64,000 nucleotides of DNA from Circinella umbellata (lineage: Eukaryota; Mucoromycota; Mucoromycetes; Mucorales; Lichtheimiaceae). The stretch lies in the NCBI GenBank assembly GCA_025093555.1, contig JAIWNF010000021.1:728320-792319 (forward strand), in the 5' to 3' direction. Below the pieces are notes generated by a model, which did no database searches, was not told the origin of the DNA, and saw only the letters and a program-made list of their open reading frames with translations. The translations under genes were made by a program, and so were the position numbers. The number at the start of each line of letters is the position of its first letter. Positions within the stretch are counted from its first letter, which is position 1. This document shows positions 1 to 12,642 of the stretch, in pieces.

Positions 1-727
1 GCTTTTAATAGAAAATGAAGTTAAATCTGCTTGAGTCATTCGTGATAAATTCAATACCTAGTCTTCAAAAGTTATTGATTACTACTGTTTTTAAAGTGGT
101 TCCTTCTCAACTTGTTGAATATAAAATCACTGCAAAGGTTTGATATTATTGTGAGAATAATTCAATATTATAATTCAATATTATGTTGTCCGAACATCTA
201 TGGTATGGAAATTAACTTATGTAGTTTTTTTGGTCGAGACGTTATGTTGAAGGTCCCTGTGGCACATTTTGTAGCGAATAGGCTGATGTGTAAATGTTGA
301 ATATAGTTGCTTCGATGTTTGTTCCAAGTAAACAATCAAATAAATTTGTAAAAACCCTTCATGAGGGGGGCTCATATAATTGATTCATTGAATTATGAGA
401 CAACGCATTACATTCGATGCATCACGATAAGTCCTAATTTCTTTAACTCGAAAATATGTAACAAAGCATTTTTTTGTAAAATGACTTCAAACATTCCTCA
501 TTGCCCACTCGATGACAAGATTTAAAAACAAAGTACACGATCAAAAAAAAAAAAAATGGTACACTATCATGCAAGGCGGCGGATATAGTATTATAGTGTG
601 ACGTGAATTACACGATGGGGGGACTACACGATGTTTCTGGGGACTCGAATTATATTATCTTATCGGGGGTCGATCTTTTTTTCTTGTCCCCCTACCCCCT
701 TTCTTTTTTTTTAATGCACTTGACCTC
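1..727. other. Non-coding left flank
   Basis: AT-rich sequence with short open frames only. None has recognisable protein character, codon bias or a plausible splice structure. The last 100 bases hold pyrimidine-rich T/C runs just before the F-box start codon and probably belong to its promoter and leader. I see no RNA gene or repeat here. Confidence 0.5.
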
Positions 728-2932
728 ATGCCCCCTTCAGGTACACACTCCCATCAACGATCCACCATGATCGTAGTTGACAATTTATTAACACGAAATA
801 ATAATAACAATAATAATAAAAACACTCAAAAAAATAAAAGAACACGAAATGATAATGACAATGAGAACAATAGTAGTACGGACACTTTTTACAATAACAA
901 CAACAAACGACAAAAAAAAGAAACTAATTCAAGATCCAACAATGCCATGAATCGATTTCAATCAGCCCGTCGGTGTGGTTTACCACAACCTGGATTATCT
1001 TTTGAAATATGGCAGTGTGTTTGTCATTATTTGCCACCATCCCAACTGGTTACATTAGCTCAAGTGAGTATCGGCATGGCCGCCATTATCCGTTCTTTGC
1101 CTCTTTGGGAAAAAATGGCTGAACATGCTCAACTTGATTCACCTACTACACGTGGGTTTCGTCAAACCTATTATGGTGTGGTAGTTTCCATGAGTGAACG
1201 TCTGTGTGAACGATGTTTCACTAAATGTAAACCTTCTGGATGCAAAGCATCCCTCAAAATTCACGACAAGGAAATAAATTGTGCTATTCATTTATGTTAT
1301 TCTTGTCGAGTACACTATTATAACAATTATCCAGAAATATATAATCCAGCACTTCTTACGGAACAAGAACAACGTTTTACACCTCGTCATTATTTGACCA
1401 TCAGTCGCTATTATGGAGGACGTGTAGGCTATTTAGAAGAATTACGTAAAAATCAATCCATTCGTGAAACACGTAATAAAAATCAACAAATACGACGTGA
1501 TAAGCGACGTGAATTACTTGTCACTGAATTAAATAAACATGCTATTTTGTATGAAGAAACAAGTGATTCATTTACTCGCTATGTAAACCATGGTAAACCT
1601 GATTTCGAAACAACGTGGCAAACATTAGTTAAATTGGATACGATTCATCGTGAACGTGCAACAAGAACCCATTTGATCAAAGAACGTCTTACACTTTTAA
1701 ATTTGGATGATCAATATTTGTTTGGATTGGAAGCAAGTCGATTTATAAAATCAGGGGATTTACCATTAAATGAAGTCATGGAAATAATTAGGGTTCAAGC
1801 ACAAGCAGAACAAGCACGTAAAGCTCGTCATCAAGAACTTTTGGAGCAATTACAAGGATTGAATCGATTAAATAAAGTTGGTATTGAGAAAGAAATGCAA
1901 TCCAAAGAATCTCAACGCTTTATACTATGTGGACAACAAAATGTGGATCAAGTGATTGAATCTATTGTTCAACAACTGGATGAACAACACATTATAAAAG
2001 AAAGACAAGAAGCACGTCGTCAAACCATTATGAATATATTGCAAGATAATCAAGAAGAGTTAGATGACGTGGCTTGGTATTGTACTCAAGAACGTTTAAG
2101 TGAATATGCAAAACTCCAGTGGACGGATATCAATAGAATGATCCGTCAAATTAAACGGGATGCACGCCAAAAACAACAAGAAACAAAACGAAAAGAGGCA
2201 TTGGAACAACGTCTACGGGGTTGTGGACTTTCCTTTTATGAAAACAAATATGAATGTCAACAATATATTTCACAAGGATATGGATCAGTCGATAGTATTG
2301 TTTCATCATTAATTGAATGGGATTGGCTCTTGCGAGAAACACCTGTGGGTGCTAATTGTCATTATTATTCTTATTATGGTCGTATGCAATATTTGACTCA
2401 AGCCATCTCTGAATATATTTCCAAACGATTAATGAATTTGGAACTGGGATCACCACGGAATGAGCCATGTACTATGTCACGTCCTCCCATGTCTCTTTGG
2501 GATCATATTGATCGTCTAGCACCAGAAGAATGGAAGAAACATGCTAAATCATGTATGGTGGAAGGATTGCTCGCGGATGATGAAATAACAAAAGTTATTT
2601 TAAACAATCCTTTTACAAGTCGAGTTGAACTCATTATTACAAATCAAATGCTTATTACTTCTATGAATCGTGGAGCTTATACTATTTCATTGACACCTGT
2701 CACACCTACAAGTTCAATCATGACAACAACAACAACAACAACAACAAGCCAAACTACATCTAATACTTCGTCTCTCATGGATAATGCTACAGAATCAATT
2801 TCTTTACCTGCTACACCATTATTTAGTGTTGCATTACAGGATATCCTTGAAGGGGAAGAAAACTTTAAGAATTTTTTAGATCAAAGCCGTGAGGATGTTA
2901 TTGAACAGTTTTATACTATGCTTCTTTTCTAA
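728..2932 (+). CDS. F-box protein with Cys-rich segment and coiled coils
   Basis: Single-exon gene of 734 residues. After a low-complexity N-terminus of Asn runs and basic residues (about 1-75) there is an F-box-like segment at about 88-135, with the spacing LSFEIW..CHYLPPSQLVTLAQVS...LWEKM. A Cys-rich patch follows at about 156-200 (CERCFTKC and CYSCRVHYY) and could bind zinc. The remainder is long, charged, Gln/Glu/Arg-rich helix that looks coiled-coil, ending in a Thr/Ser run near 660-690. F-box proteins usually link substrates to an SCF ubiquitin ligase; that role is inference from the domain. The first ATG (728) is taken as start; an ATG at 767 is possible. A decayed copy of codons from about 2140 to 2445 lies at 12.31-12.64 kb. 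A family name beyond F-box cannot be given. Confidence 0.8.
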   Translation: MPPSGTHSHQRSTMIVVDNLLTRNNNNNNNKNTQKNKRTRNDNDNENNSSTDTFYNNNNKRQKKETNSRSNNAMNRFQSARRCGLPQPGLSFEIWQCVCHYLPPSQLVTLAQVSIGMAAIIRSLPLWEKMAEHAQLDSPTTRGFRQTYYGVVVSMSERLCERCFTKCKPSGCKASLKIHDKEINCAIHLCYSCRVHYYNNYPEIYNPALLTEQEQRFTPRHYLTISRYYGGRVGYLEELRKNQSIRETRNKNQQIRRDKRRELLVTELNKHAILYEETSDSFTRYVNHGKPDFETTWQTLVKLDTIHRERATRTHLIKERLTLLNLDDQYLFGLEASRFIKSGDLPLNEVMEIIRVQAQAEQARKARHQELLEQLQGLNRLNKVGIEKEMQSKESQRFILCGQQNVDQVIESIVQQLDEQHIIKERQEARRQTIMNILQDNQEELDDVAWYCTQERLSEYAKLQWTDINRMIRQIKRDARQKQQETKRKEALEQRLRGCGLSFYENKYECQQYISQGYGSVDSIVSSLIEWDWLLRETPVGANCHYYSYYGRMQYLTQAISEYISKRLMNLELGSPRNEPCTMSRPPMSLWDHIDRLAPEEWKKHAKSCMVEGLLADDEITKVILNNPFTSRVELIITNQMLITSMNRGAYTISLTPVTPTSSIMTTTTTTTTSQTTSNTSSLMDNATESISLPATPLFSVALQDILEGEENFKNFLDQSREDVIEQFYTMLLF

Positions 2933-3737
2933 TGGTCCAATATCTGCTAATTATTATTATTATTGTTTTTTTTTACTAGTAAGACAACAACGAATCAACA
3001 TAATCTTTTTTCTACTAATGGAATTTACTAATATAAAGTTACTTAAATTTTATTCCAGATCTTTTCTTTTTCAAGAAACTATGAATGGATCAATTATATC
3101 GGGAAAAATATGTTATTTGCTATTTGCTATCTCTTTCGTTCATCATTTATTAATATGTATTCTAATAAAAAAAAGTACTCTATCTGTTATTGCTTTTCTG
3201 AATAAAAGACTATCTTTCTGTTTACGTATCGATAAAGTGTTTATAGATAGAAAGAAATGATTGATATAAAGAATCTACGTTACAATTCATTACAATTTGT
3301 TATTGTTTTCATTATTAATATAATGATAGTAGTAGTAATACGTACGTATAGTTAAAATAATATAGTGACATATGTATTTTAATTCATTAAGGATATTTTA
3401 TTCTAGGTTTCTAGATATAGACTATTATAATACTTAAGTAATGTTCTTCTGTTGTGATTCCCACACTTTTGAAAGTTTATTTTCATAACATGTCAGCCTC
3501 TTTTGTTTGATTGGTTCGGTAAAATATTCTTTACAATTTGTAACAGCAAGAAAAAGCTTATACAGGATGGCGCAATACTGCCTCTCATTATATAATATAT
3601 ATTATATAAAGAGGGAGATTATATTATAGATCATGAGAAATTTAATAATCCATATCCTATTCTGTGGGGTTTCTTTTTTTTAACTTTGTCCTCCCTTCGC
3701 CCCCTTTTTTTTTCACTTTGTGTATTAAACCCTCTCA
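2933..3737. other. Intergenic: F-box 3' end to acyl-CoA ligase promoter
   Basis: AT-rich spacer between two convergent-with-direction genes. The open frame at 2889-3260 overlaps the F-box stop, is Phe/Ile/Leu rich and looks fortuitous. A near-palindromic TATAATATATATTATATA tract lies near 3590-3607. C/T-rich runs just before 3738 are typical of promoters in this window. Confidence 0.5.
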
Positions 3738-6264
3738 ATGACTATATTTACATCTAAATATCCGTCCATTCCAACACCACACACTGGAATTATTCAAACA
3801 CTTTTTGAAACTAAAGTTCAAAATGAAAATTCAGATCGTGTATGTTATATTGATGTATTAACAGGTCGTGAATTAACTTTTCGACAATTAAAAGATATGG
3901 TGTATCGTTTTGGTGCTGGTTTACAAGATGTGTGTGGATTTAAAAGAGGCGATGTTTTGGCGTTGTATGCTCCAAACTTGGTATGTTCTTTTTTAAAATG
4001 TCATTATAAATGAGAAAGGAGCGAACTAAAGAAAATAAACAAACGTGTGCTTATTTAACTCAAAATTCAGGTGGATTATGCTGTCCCTGTATTTGGTACA
4101 ATCGCTGCAGGTAAAAAAATAAAAAATCATCCCTTCCTTCTCACATATAAAACTAACTTTTATTGATTACTGTTTTATTAGGAGGTGTTGTCAGCCCTGC
4201 CAATCCTGCTTATACAAAAGAAGAATTAGCTCATCAACTTGAAGAAACAAAAGCCAAGGTATTGATAGCCCATGTTTCGAATATGGATACTGCTTTTGCC
4301 GCAGCAGGTAGTGTTGGATTATCCCGATCCAATATTTTTGTTTTTGGTGATAATATAGTCCATGGTGTACAACCTTATGCCAAGGCATTGCTTGGTGACC
4401 GTTATGTTGAATTAATTGATTTTGAGTCTCCTGAACAAGTGCGTGATACACTTGCATTTCTTTGTTTTTCTTCAGGAACCACAGGTAAAATTAAATACAT
4501 CCGTTTTTTGCCAAGAGAATACATGATAAGGAAACCCATAAAAAAAAGAAATATTAACCACCCATTATACATGTAAAATTGTATGATACGTAAATTAACA
4601 AAATAATTAGGAAAGAGTAAGGGTGTCATGACAACGTAAGTATAAATATATATAGATTCGGAAGAGGGGGAGTGACAACTTCTTTAATTTTATATTATGC
4701 TACTGAGTTTATATATCTATCGGAGCGGGAAAAAAAGGCTTAACATTTCTTTTTTTCTAATTAGACATGGAAACATGGTATCCAATATTTGGCAATACAC
4801 TTCTGTTGAAAAATACATTTACGAAAGCAAAGACGCACGCACTTTAGCTGTACTTCCCTTTTTCCATATTTATGGATTAACAGTTGTATTACATACACCT
4901 TTTTATTTGCAACGACCTGTTTATATTTTACCACGCTTTGATTTAGATGATTTTTGTAAAGCGGTTCAAAAACATAAAATTACATTCTGTTGTCTTGTAC
5001 CCCCTATTTTACTCTTATTAGCTAAGTCGCCTGCTATTGATAAATATGATTTATCATCATTGAAAACCATTGTATCAGGTGCAGCTCCTTTGGACGCTTC
5101 TTTGGCAGCAGAAGTTCAACAACGTCACAATATGTTGGTGAAACAAGCTTATGGATTAACTGAAACTACGCCTGTTGTTTGTATTCAACCTAGTCATGAT
5201 ATTATTCCAGGTAATATATATGATAGAAGAAGGAACAAAAAAAAATAACAAGTGGTATAAAAAAAAGGGAGAGGGGCTTCTAATAAATGTTATGAAATGA
5301 TTCGTATTATAGGTTCATCTGGTGTTCTTGTTCCTAACCAGCTGGCCAAGATTGTAGATGAGAATGGAAAAGGTACGTATGTTGTAGTAGTTATATGTGA
5401 CATATAAATGAAGTAGGAGCAAAATAAACCGTATAACCAATATTGATTGATTTAATGATACAATTAGCTCTTGGAATTGGTGAACGTGGTGAACTTTGGT
5501 TAAAAGGACCTAATATTATGAAGGTAAAATAACAATAATAATAACAATAATATTTTATCTAGTTTATAAATGTAAAGAAGCTAATAATAAAGAGAAAATC
5601 TCATTTAGGGTTATTTAAACCGACCTAAAGAAACCGCAGATTGTCTCGATGATGAAGGTTACTTTCATACAGGCGATGTAGCTATCGTTGATGCAAACGG
5701 TCATATTTCCATTGTAGATCGTATCAAAGAATTGATTAAATATAAAGGTTTCCAGGTTGGTTAAAAAATTAATACAAGTAGTTGGGTTATCAATTCTTAT
5801 TCATGCCTATTCTATTTTTGTATATATATGTAGGTCGCACCTGCTGAATTGGAAGGCATTTTGGTAAGTAAATAAATAAATGTATCTTCGGGGGTGTGTG
5901 TTGTATATATGTAAAGATGAAAGAATTGGCAATAATAATAATCATTTATATTTTTTATATAATATAGCTTAAGCATCCAAGTGTTGCTGATTGTGCAGTC
6001 ATTGGTGTATATGATCGCTCACAAGTCACTGAAATTCCACGCGCTTATATTGTTACAAAACCTGGAGTAGAACAAAATGAAAAGACGGTGGAAGAATTAA
6101 AACAATTTGTAGCTGAAAAAGTTATTACCTATAAACGTATCCAATCTTTAGTTTTCCGTGATCAAATTCCAAAGAGTGCTACTGGAAAAATCTTGAGAAA
6201 TATTTTAAGGAAAGAAGTAAAGGAAGAAGAAGAAGCAGCAGCAAAAAGATCATCCAAGTTATAA
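3738..6264 (+). CDS. Peroxisomal 4-coumarate-CoA-ligase-like acyl-CoA synthetase
   Basis: Ten exons: 3738-3980, 4071-4110, 4182-4484, 4611-4635, 4765-5210, 5313-5372, 5468-5523, 5609-5755, 5834-5863 and 5968-6264, 1,647 nt, giving 548 residues. All introns are GT-AG and phases match. It belongs to the adenylate-forming (ANL) family, which activates a carboxylic acid with ATP and then transfers it to CoA. The P-loop SSGTTGKSKGVM is rebuilt across introns 3 and 4. Later motifs are YGLTETTP, the hinge Asp region [11 protein letters not shown] and [13 protein letters not shown], and the catalytic Lys motif [10 protein letters not shown]. The protein ends in SKL, a classical PTS1 peroxisomal import signal, so it probably acts in peroxisomal fatty or aromatic acid activation. 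The exact substrate cannot be read from the sequence. Confidence 0.93.
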
Positions 6265-7487
6265 AATTAAAATTAACTGGAAATAGTGTGTATTGCGTAG
6301 TTATGCGCCCATTAATTTTATATGTATATTATAAACGATGTCAACAAAGTATAATTGCTATATGCTTTTGTTTGTTTGTCGATCATGTAGTTTTTGTATT
6401 AATAATAAATATTGTATAATTTTACATACCTAAAGGAGATTTGTTTTTCTTTATATAGTCACGTAAAAAAAATAAAAATTAAAAGCACATTATTAATTAT
6501 TCTTATATTACTTGCTTTTCAATTCTTTCATTTAATTAACCATATACAATAGAATAAGATTATATATAAAAGAACCACAACATGCATGCGTTGAAATATA
6601 AACGGTGGGAAGAGTCATTTTTATACTATAACCGACGCCCTTTGTCAATCTTATCCGAATATTTATGACTATATAAAAATGCCCATGATTTTTTTTATGT
6701 ATACCTAACTACGTATGTACTTATTGAATTAAGCAAATTTGCTTTTTATGCAACATTGTGCATACGCCGTACAGCATGTTTATTTTTTCTTATTTTGAAA
6801 AACCACCCAAAGAAAAACATAATGAATTACAGCAAGCTCACTGTTAAATTATTTATTTGTTTTGGATGCAGAAAAAAAAACACCCACTAAAAGTCTTATT
6901 TCAAGGTGATTTACATCTAACAACGCCGTATGTTTTTATAATAGATACTATATCAATTTATTTTCTGTGTTAAGGATTGTACGTCGACTCTCTTTATTGA
7001 GACCTTTACTTATTATGATTGTTTTTGAACTCACGTTGGAGTTGAAGTTTTGTTCCGTATTTTGGATTTTATTAATACAGTACGTAGTAGAGGATTTTGT
7101 CACATGAGTAATATAGTTTAAAAAGAGCACATCGTCGTTAAAAAAAAAACGCAGATTGTATATAAAAAAGGAAAAACGCGCTTTTTATTTACTTATGGAC
7201 GGTTGGGCGTGTCCCTTATTAGCGAATTCTAAACAAACCTCCCCTGAATATATGCATAATAACGCATCAAATGTAAAGACTGAAGGAGAAGGACAACAGA
7301 GGAAAGTATTCTGGAGAAGATAGCAATAATAGTACGTAACAAATAAGCTTATGAAGCAAATGAACTATCAGAAATGCATGTATAAGTCACACGTCCTTTG
7401 ATTAGTCTACTTTTTCTTTTTCTTTTTTTCTATTTCTCTTTTTACGCCATTATTCATTTTACTTTGTTTCGTGAATAAAAAGAAAAG
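6265..7487. other. Intergenic, 1.2 kb
   Basis: AT-rich spacer between the acyl-CoA ligase and the MFS gene. The minus-strand frame 6948-7130 is short, Asn/Ser/Thr-rich and unsupported. A long T/C-rich tract (about 7410-7450) precedes the MFS start codon. No repeat, RNA gene or relic was recognised. Confidence 0.5.
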
Positions 7488-9861
7488 ATGCCAGCTGCTA
7501 CTAACGTTGGGAATAATCCATCCATTCAAGGTATTTTATTGACTAATTGCGTACTACGTATATATTGAGTTAATAGTTGACCTGCACATTTAATTCTCTC
7601 TCTCTTTCTACAAAACTAGACTAACAATTTCGATTTATTTATCTTTGTCCATGTATACATAGATATAGAAAGAATCCATGAAACATCTTTATCACCACGG
7701 CCAGTATCTATCAGCTCTTCTGAAAATGAGTCAGAAAAGATGTCGAAATTCTGTACAAATCAACAAATATTAATACTATTATGTATTTGTTTAACAAATG
7801 TTGCAGCGGCATTAGCTGTGCATATATACTATCCTTCACTTCCAACGTTAGAGAAAGTAAGTGTCATATTTATATTGTCTTTATTATTATTATTGTTAGT
7901 ATATATATGTATAAGTGTTACATATGTTCTACGTATTATGAGGTGTGTTTAAAAAGAAAGACTTATAACTTGCTCTACGTATTATATATTAATAACAATT
8001 CTACGTACGTAAACAGGATCTACATACATCAGCTACTGCTGTCAATGCAAGTGTTTCTGTATACAAGCTAATACAATCATTGTGGCCTCCATTTCTTGCA
8101 TCATTATCTGATGTGATCGGTAGACGTTTAATATATCTTGTAGCAGGACCTTTTGCAATTGGTTCATGTATTGGATTAGCATTGTCACCAACGATTGCAT
8201 GTCTTATTGGTTTGCGCGTGTGTCAAGCATTAAGTATGGCACCTTTATATTCTGTTGGTATGTCATTACCTTTCCCCCTCCCCCTTTGCAATATACTAGA
8301 AACAAAAATGACAAGTTTACATGGCATTGCACACATTTTTTATATACATATCTTTAGGTTTTGGCGTTATAAGTGATATTACCAATGTTTCCAAGTAAGT
8401 ACCTCTTTTCATATTGTAGACAATATGAACAATAACAAGTCATTCGATTTAGAAAGAATATTCTTAAAAGCTAAATATATATATATACGTATATAATTCA
8501 TAATAGTCGTTCTATTTATATCTCAATCTATTATACTGTATTTCGAGTCTTTACACTCTTGGGTCCTGTTATTGGTGGAGCCATATTATATAATTTATCC
8601 TGGAGGTAAGTACGTACGTAAGTAAATTCTACTTTTGAGAAATAGTAGAATACAAAAGATTTAATTGGTGTAGTAATTTATAGATTTAATTTTTGGTTTC
8701 TCCTTTGTATCACTGTATTTGTTTTCTCGATGATTATACTATTATTTCCAGAAACCTTACCAGCCTTATTTGTGGGTCATAAAAACAAGTATATAATCCC
8801 AATACAACACATTATTAGTAGTTGTAAACATTGGTGTACTAGTATATCAAACCCTCATCATGCTGATGATAAGAGACCGATACAAAAACAACAAGACAAC
8901 AAGGGATCAAGAAGAAAACTTTCATTCAAGGACTTCACAATAGCATTTCAAAACCTCACCAAAGTTCATGTTGTAATGAACCTATTATTATCTGGATTAT
9001 ACAATGCAATACAGGATTGTTACAATGTTACTACTGCTCAATTACTAACAGAACGTTTTGGATTAAATTCACAAATGGTGGGACTTTGTTACCTCCCCCA
9101 ATCTATTGGTGGGATTATCGGGGGATTGTCTGCTGGTGTCTATCTTCGTTACTGGTTCAATAAAGCTGTTTATAAATATAATAATAATAAAACGAATGGA
9201 ACTGCTACTAGTCAAGAAGAAGAAGAAGAAGAAGACAAGAAAGATCATACTATTATTGATGATAAGTCAAAAAATCTTCCGTATGATTTTCCTATTTGTA
9301 AACCACGCCTTGTGCCAGTTTGGATCAATGGAATACTTGTACAAGTTATTACTGCGTTGTATGGATGGTGCTATGTATGGAATGCTCCATTACCTGTTTT
9401 ATTATGTTTACAATTTTTTGGTAACGTCACAACAACAAAAAAAATGAACTGTATTTTTTATAAAAATTTTATTCTCTAAACATTGAATAATTGTTTCTAT
9501 AGTGGGAATCAATATTCCAATTGTAGATTCAGCGATAAGTACACTAACAATGGATTTTCGACCCAAACAAGCAGCATCTGCCATTGCTAGTTCCAATTTA
9601 TTCAATCAAGGTTTTGGGTAAAGTCATATATTAATAAGTTATATACCACTTATTGATATAAAATAATAACAATCATAATTATTAATATCTACTAGTGCAA
9701 TTGCTTCCCTTGTGATTTATCCTATTATCCAAGCTGTAGGTGTTGGATATGCATTTACTATTGTTAGTTTATTATTAATAGTGATAGGAAACTTACTCAT
9801 GATATTATTATTAAAATATGGATCAACATGGCGAGAAGCATGTGATAAAAATGAAAAATGA
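7488..9861 (+). CDS. MFS transporter, DHA1 (drug:H+ antiporter-like) type
   Basis: Eight exons: 7488-7530, 7663-7856, 8017-8257, 8358-8394, 8507-8605, 8684-9420, 9503-9617 and 9696-9861, 1,632 nt, 543 residues, phases consistent. A 45-residue Ser-rich cytosolic N-terminus is followed by 12 predicted membrane segments. The loop between segments 2 and 3 carries the major-facilitator motif A in the form SLSDVIGRRLIY. The helix-5 region reads FRVFTLLGPVIGGAILY, resembling the antiporter motif C. A long hydrophilic loop with acidic and Lys-rich runs (about residues 200-235 and again 350-380) lies in the middle and between halves. Such proteins export small toxic molecules using the proton gradient; the substrate is unknown. 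Confidence 0.88.
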
Positions 9862-10243
9862 AGTATTCAAATAAAAGTATAACACTAATATTAGAATGAT
9901 TTACAAGCACTAATTAATAACAATGTTTTATTTTGCCCATCTACTGTGTAAACACTAGTTTCCATAAAAAAAACAATAGGCTACTATGTTACAAAACAAC
10001 CCCTTCTTCCCTTTCTTAATGTCTCATTTAACTCAAAAATCCAGAACTAGATAATAATAATAATAATAATAATAAATGGTTTACGGCAACTTTGATTTTA
10101 TTTTTGTTGAAATAGCTCGCCATTTAAGTAATACAAATATGCTCACTTTTGCGTAAACCATGTACAAAAATTAAAACATATGTATAGGAAAAAGTGCTGG
10201 GTACTGGACATTAATTGTTGAATAAAACGGTATTAGGGTTTAT
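9862..10243. other. Shared 3' region of MFS gene and TCTP
   Basis: Convergent tail-to-tail spacer. It holds an (ATA)n run at about 10051-10075 and AT-rich sequence expected to carry both poly(A) sites. No gene seen. Confidence 0.5.
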
Positions 10244-11210
10244 TTACTATATTAAAAAAAACATAGAAGTTAGTATTATTATTATTATTTTGCAATTATA
10301 TGATGATAACTCATTTAAAATCATCCATTTATATGTATATCACCATCTAATAATAATAATAAAATTAAGTGAAACTTACCAATTTTTCTTCCTTAAGACC
10401 ATCCTTGAAGAAGGTGAAATAAGGAGTGACACCATCTTCACGGTAGTTCAACAAAGCGACCATACCATCGGGATCCATGGATTCACCAACGTAGAATTCG
10501 TAGTCCTTGAAGTTACCCAAGATCTTCTTAACAAGAGCAGCAGCCTTGGATTCAAAGATGGGAATACGTTCAGGGTTGGTTTCTTGAAGCTTAGCCTTCA
10601 AAGCCTTCATGTAACCCTTAATGTAGGACATGTAGGACTTCTTGTCGAAGGCAGTTTCAGTCAAACGGAAAGAGTGAATGACGTTGTTGACGGTTTGGGC
10701 ACCTTCTTCAACACCTTCATCACCACCTTCGGCGGAGGGGTTGGCACCAATATCAACATCACCTTCCTTGATGGTGATCATCTATTTATTTAAAATACCA
10801 TGAGAGTTTTTTAAAAAAAAGAAAAGTTAATATTTAAACATAATAATATAATATGCATAAATTCTTTAAACAAAAGTAACTAAAGTAATTTAGTCAGTGA
10901 ATAATTAAATACGTACAGCGCAGTCGACTTCATAAGCAACATCGTCAACGAGCTTGATGGGCTATATAAAATTTCAAAAATAAATACATGTTAGCATGTT
11001 TTTGGGTTTGTGGGTTGAGAATTAAATTAAACAATGTTAAATATTTAAGAATGATGAATTAATTCCATACGTAAGCATCAGAGAACAATTCGTCACCTAT
11101 AGCATATCATTTTTTTCAAAGTTAGAATCCATCCATCCATTATTCAATCCGATACATCTATTCATTATTATTTTTTACTTACCAGCAAGGATATCACGGT
11201 ACAAAAGCAT
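10244..11210 (-). CDS. TMA19: Translationally controlled tumour protein (TCTP, Tma19 family)
   Basis: Five exons on the minus strand: 11210-11183, 11096-11071, 10961-10917, 10781-10380 and 10246-10244, 504 nt, 167 residues. The protein starts MLLYRDILAGDELFSDAYP and carries the TCTP signature regions IGANPSAEGGDEG and KSYMSYIKGYMKALK. It ends DGLKEEKL, as in fungal homologues. TCTP is an abundant cytosolic, ribosome-associated protein linked to growth and stress. The last exon seems to hold only the stop codon: a strong donor follows KEEKL at 10380, and a pyrimidine-rich acceptor at about 10247 lands exactly on TAA. Without that splice the frame would add VSFT and stop at 10365. A degenerate second copy lies at 12.64-17.17 kb. 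Confidence 0.93.
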
Positions 11211-12309
11211 TTTCGATTATACAAAAAAAAAGAGAGGGATGGATAGGTTTAGCCAAAGTGGAAAGGTCAAGTAGACAATTTCCCCACCCAAGTCGAACAC
11301 CATTAGCTGTGTTTTAAAAAATAAAGAACAACAGCAACTCGTGTATAGAACATTATTCTTGATTCGTGGATTCCAGCATGATTTTTTCTTTCTTTCTTTC
11401 TTTCTTCTTCTTTTTTCTATTATCCCCCATTTTTTTACTTTTTACTTATAACATTTTGATGAAAAGTACTCTTATATATAAAAAAAAATGAGTTTATATT
11501 AGGTTGATTGAAAGAATTAAGGATGGTAAGAGAAAAATTGAGTATCAATTTTTTATTCTCTTGTTACACAAGTATACCTATTTCTTTTGTGATACCCTTC
11601 TTCTTTTTTGAATACACACTTTTATATTGAATTATTACTTTTTATTCAAATGAATGTACTTTCAAAGTGTCTAATAAGTATGACATTTATTATATAATCG
11701 AGTATTATATATGAAATCAATGGCAGCTTATATTGTTGTTCAATAAACTGATGATATAGATTATTTCTACTCCGTAAATTATATATATATTATCATCACT
11801 ATGATAGATCACTCCTGAGGTTCCTCCCCTTTTCCATTCGTTATTTAAGAAATGATTATCAATAAATAAACAATGCTTTTTAAACTTTATTAGCTTACAG
11901 AATTCTTTTGTAACTAAGTAACTCTCTGACTAAAAATACAAATAAAGTAGTAATGGCTTAAAAACAAATAAACAAACAAAGAAAAACCTTTATTTATTAT
12001 CAGAAATAGCTTCTTTTGTTAAAAGATACTTAGATACAATCACATGTTCAGTTCTTATTGATGAACAGTGAATACTACATGAGAAGCTTATTGTTATTAC
12101 TGTTAGATTATTTTCTATAATTTAGATAATATTATAATTACTTCTCTACGTATTAATTTTTTTTTAGATTATTAGTATTAATATTATTTAGATTGATCTC
12201 AGGTACTACAATAGTATCATTTTATTTAATAGTGAAAACAATTTAGTTACGTATCAAGTTTTTAATTGTGATAATACTAAGGAAGAAAAGAAAAATAATA
12301 GTTTCAACG
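11211..12309. other. TCTP upstream region (first copy of the duplicated spacer)
   Basis: About 1.1 kb 5' of TCTP with pyrimidine-rich tracts (about 11380-11430) and AT-rich DNA. It carries no gene of its own. Much of it (about 11550-12340) is repeated in diverged form at 16.49-17.17 kb in the same order and orientation, for example the shared stretches around 11572/16510 (TTTTTATTCTCTTG) and 11745/16675 (AATAAACTGATGAT). Confidence 0.75.
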
Positions 12310-12642
12310 TAGCATATCCAATTATAAAATAAAGTTGTCAAATTAAACGTCATGCACGCCGAAACATCAAGAAACCAAACGAAAAGAGGCATTGGAACAA
12401 CGTCTACGTGGGTGTGGACTTGCTTTTTATGATATATAACCAATTTGAGTGTCACAGCAATATATTTCACAAGGATATGGATCAGTCAATAATATTGTTT
12501 TAGCTACATTGACCGAATGAAATTGGGTATTACGAGAAACTAACGTGGATGGTAACGATTATTTTTCTTATTATGGCCGCATGAGATATGTGACTCAGGC
12601 CATCGTTGAATATATCTCCAAATAATTTATGAATTTAGATTT
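12310..12642 (+). pseudogene. Decayed fragment of the F-box gene
   Basis: This segment aligns along its length with bases about 2140-2445 of the F-box gene at 728-2932, on the same strand. Shared runs include GTCAAATTAAACG, CGAAAAGAGGCATTGGAACAACGTCTACG, ATATTTCACAAGGATATGGATCAGTC and GAATATATYTCCAAA. Small indels and stop codons (TAA at about 12438, TGA at about 12519) break the frame, so it cannot encode the protein. It lies exactly between the two TCTP copies and has no matching F-box piece on the 3' side of the intact TCTP gene. Confidence 0.85.

Noticed and set aside
112..300. 62-codon frame at the left edge
   Set aside because: No protein character, splice context or similarity; sits in AT-rich spacer.
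2889..3260. 123-codon frame overlapping the F-box stop
   Set aside because: Phe/Ile/Leu-rich reading of AT-rich 3' sequence in another frame, not a separate gene.
10215..10793. 192-codon plus-strand frame over TCTP
   Set aside because: Exact antisense shadow of the well-supported TCTP main exon.
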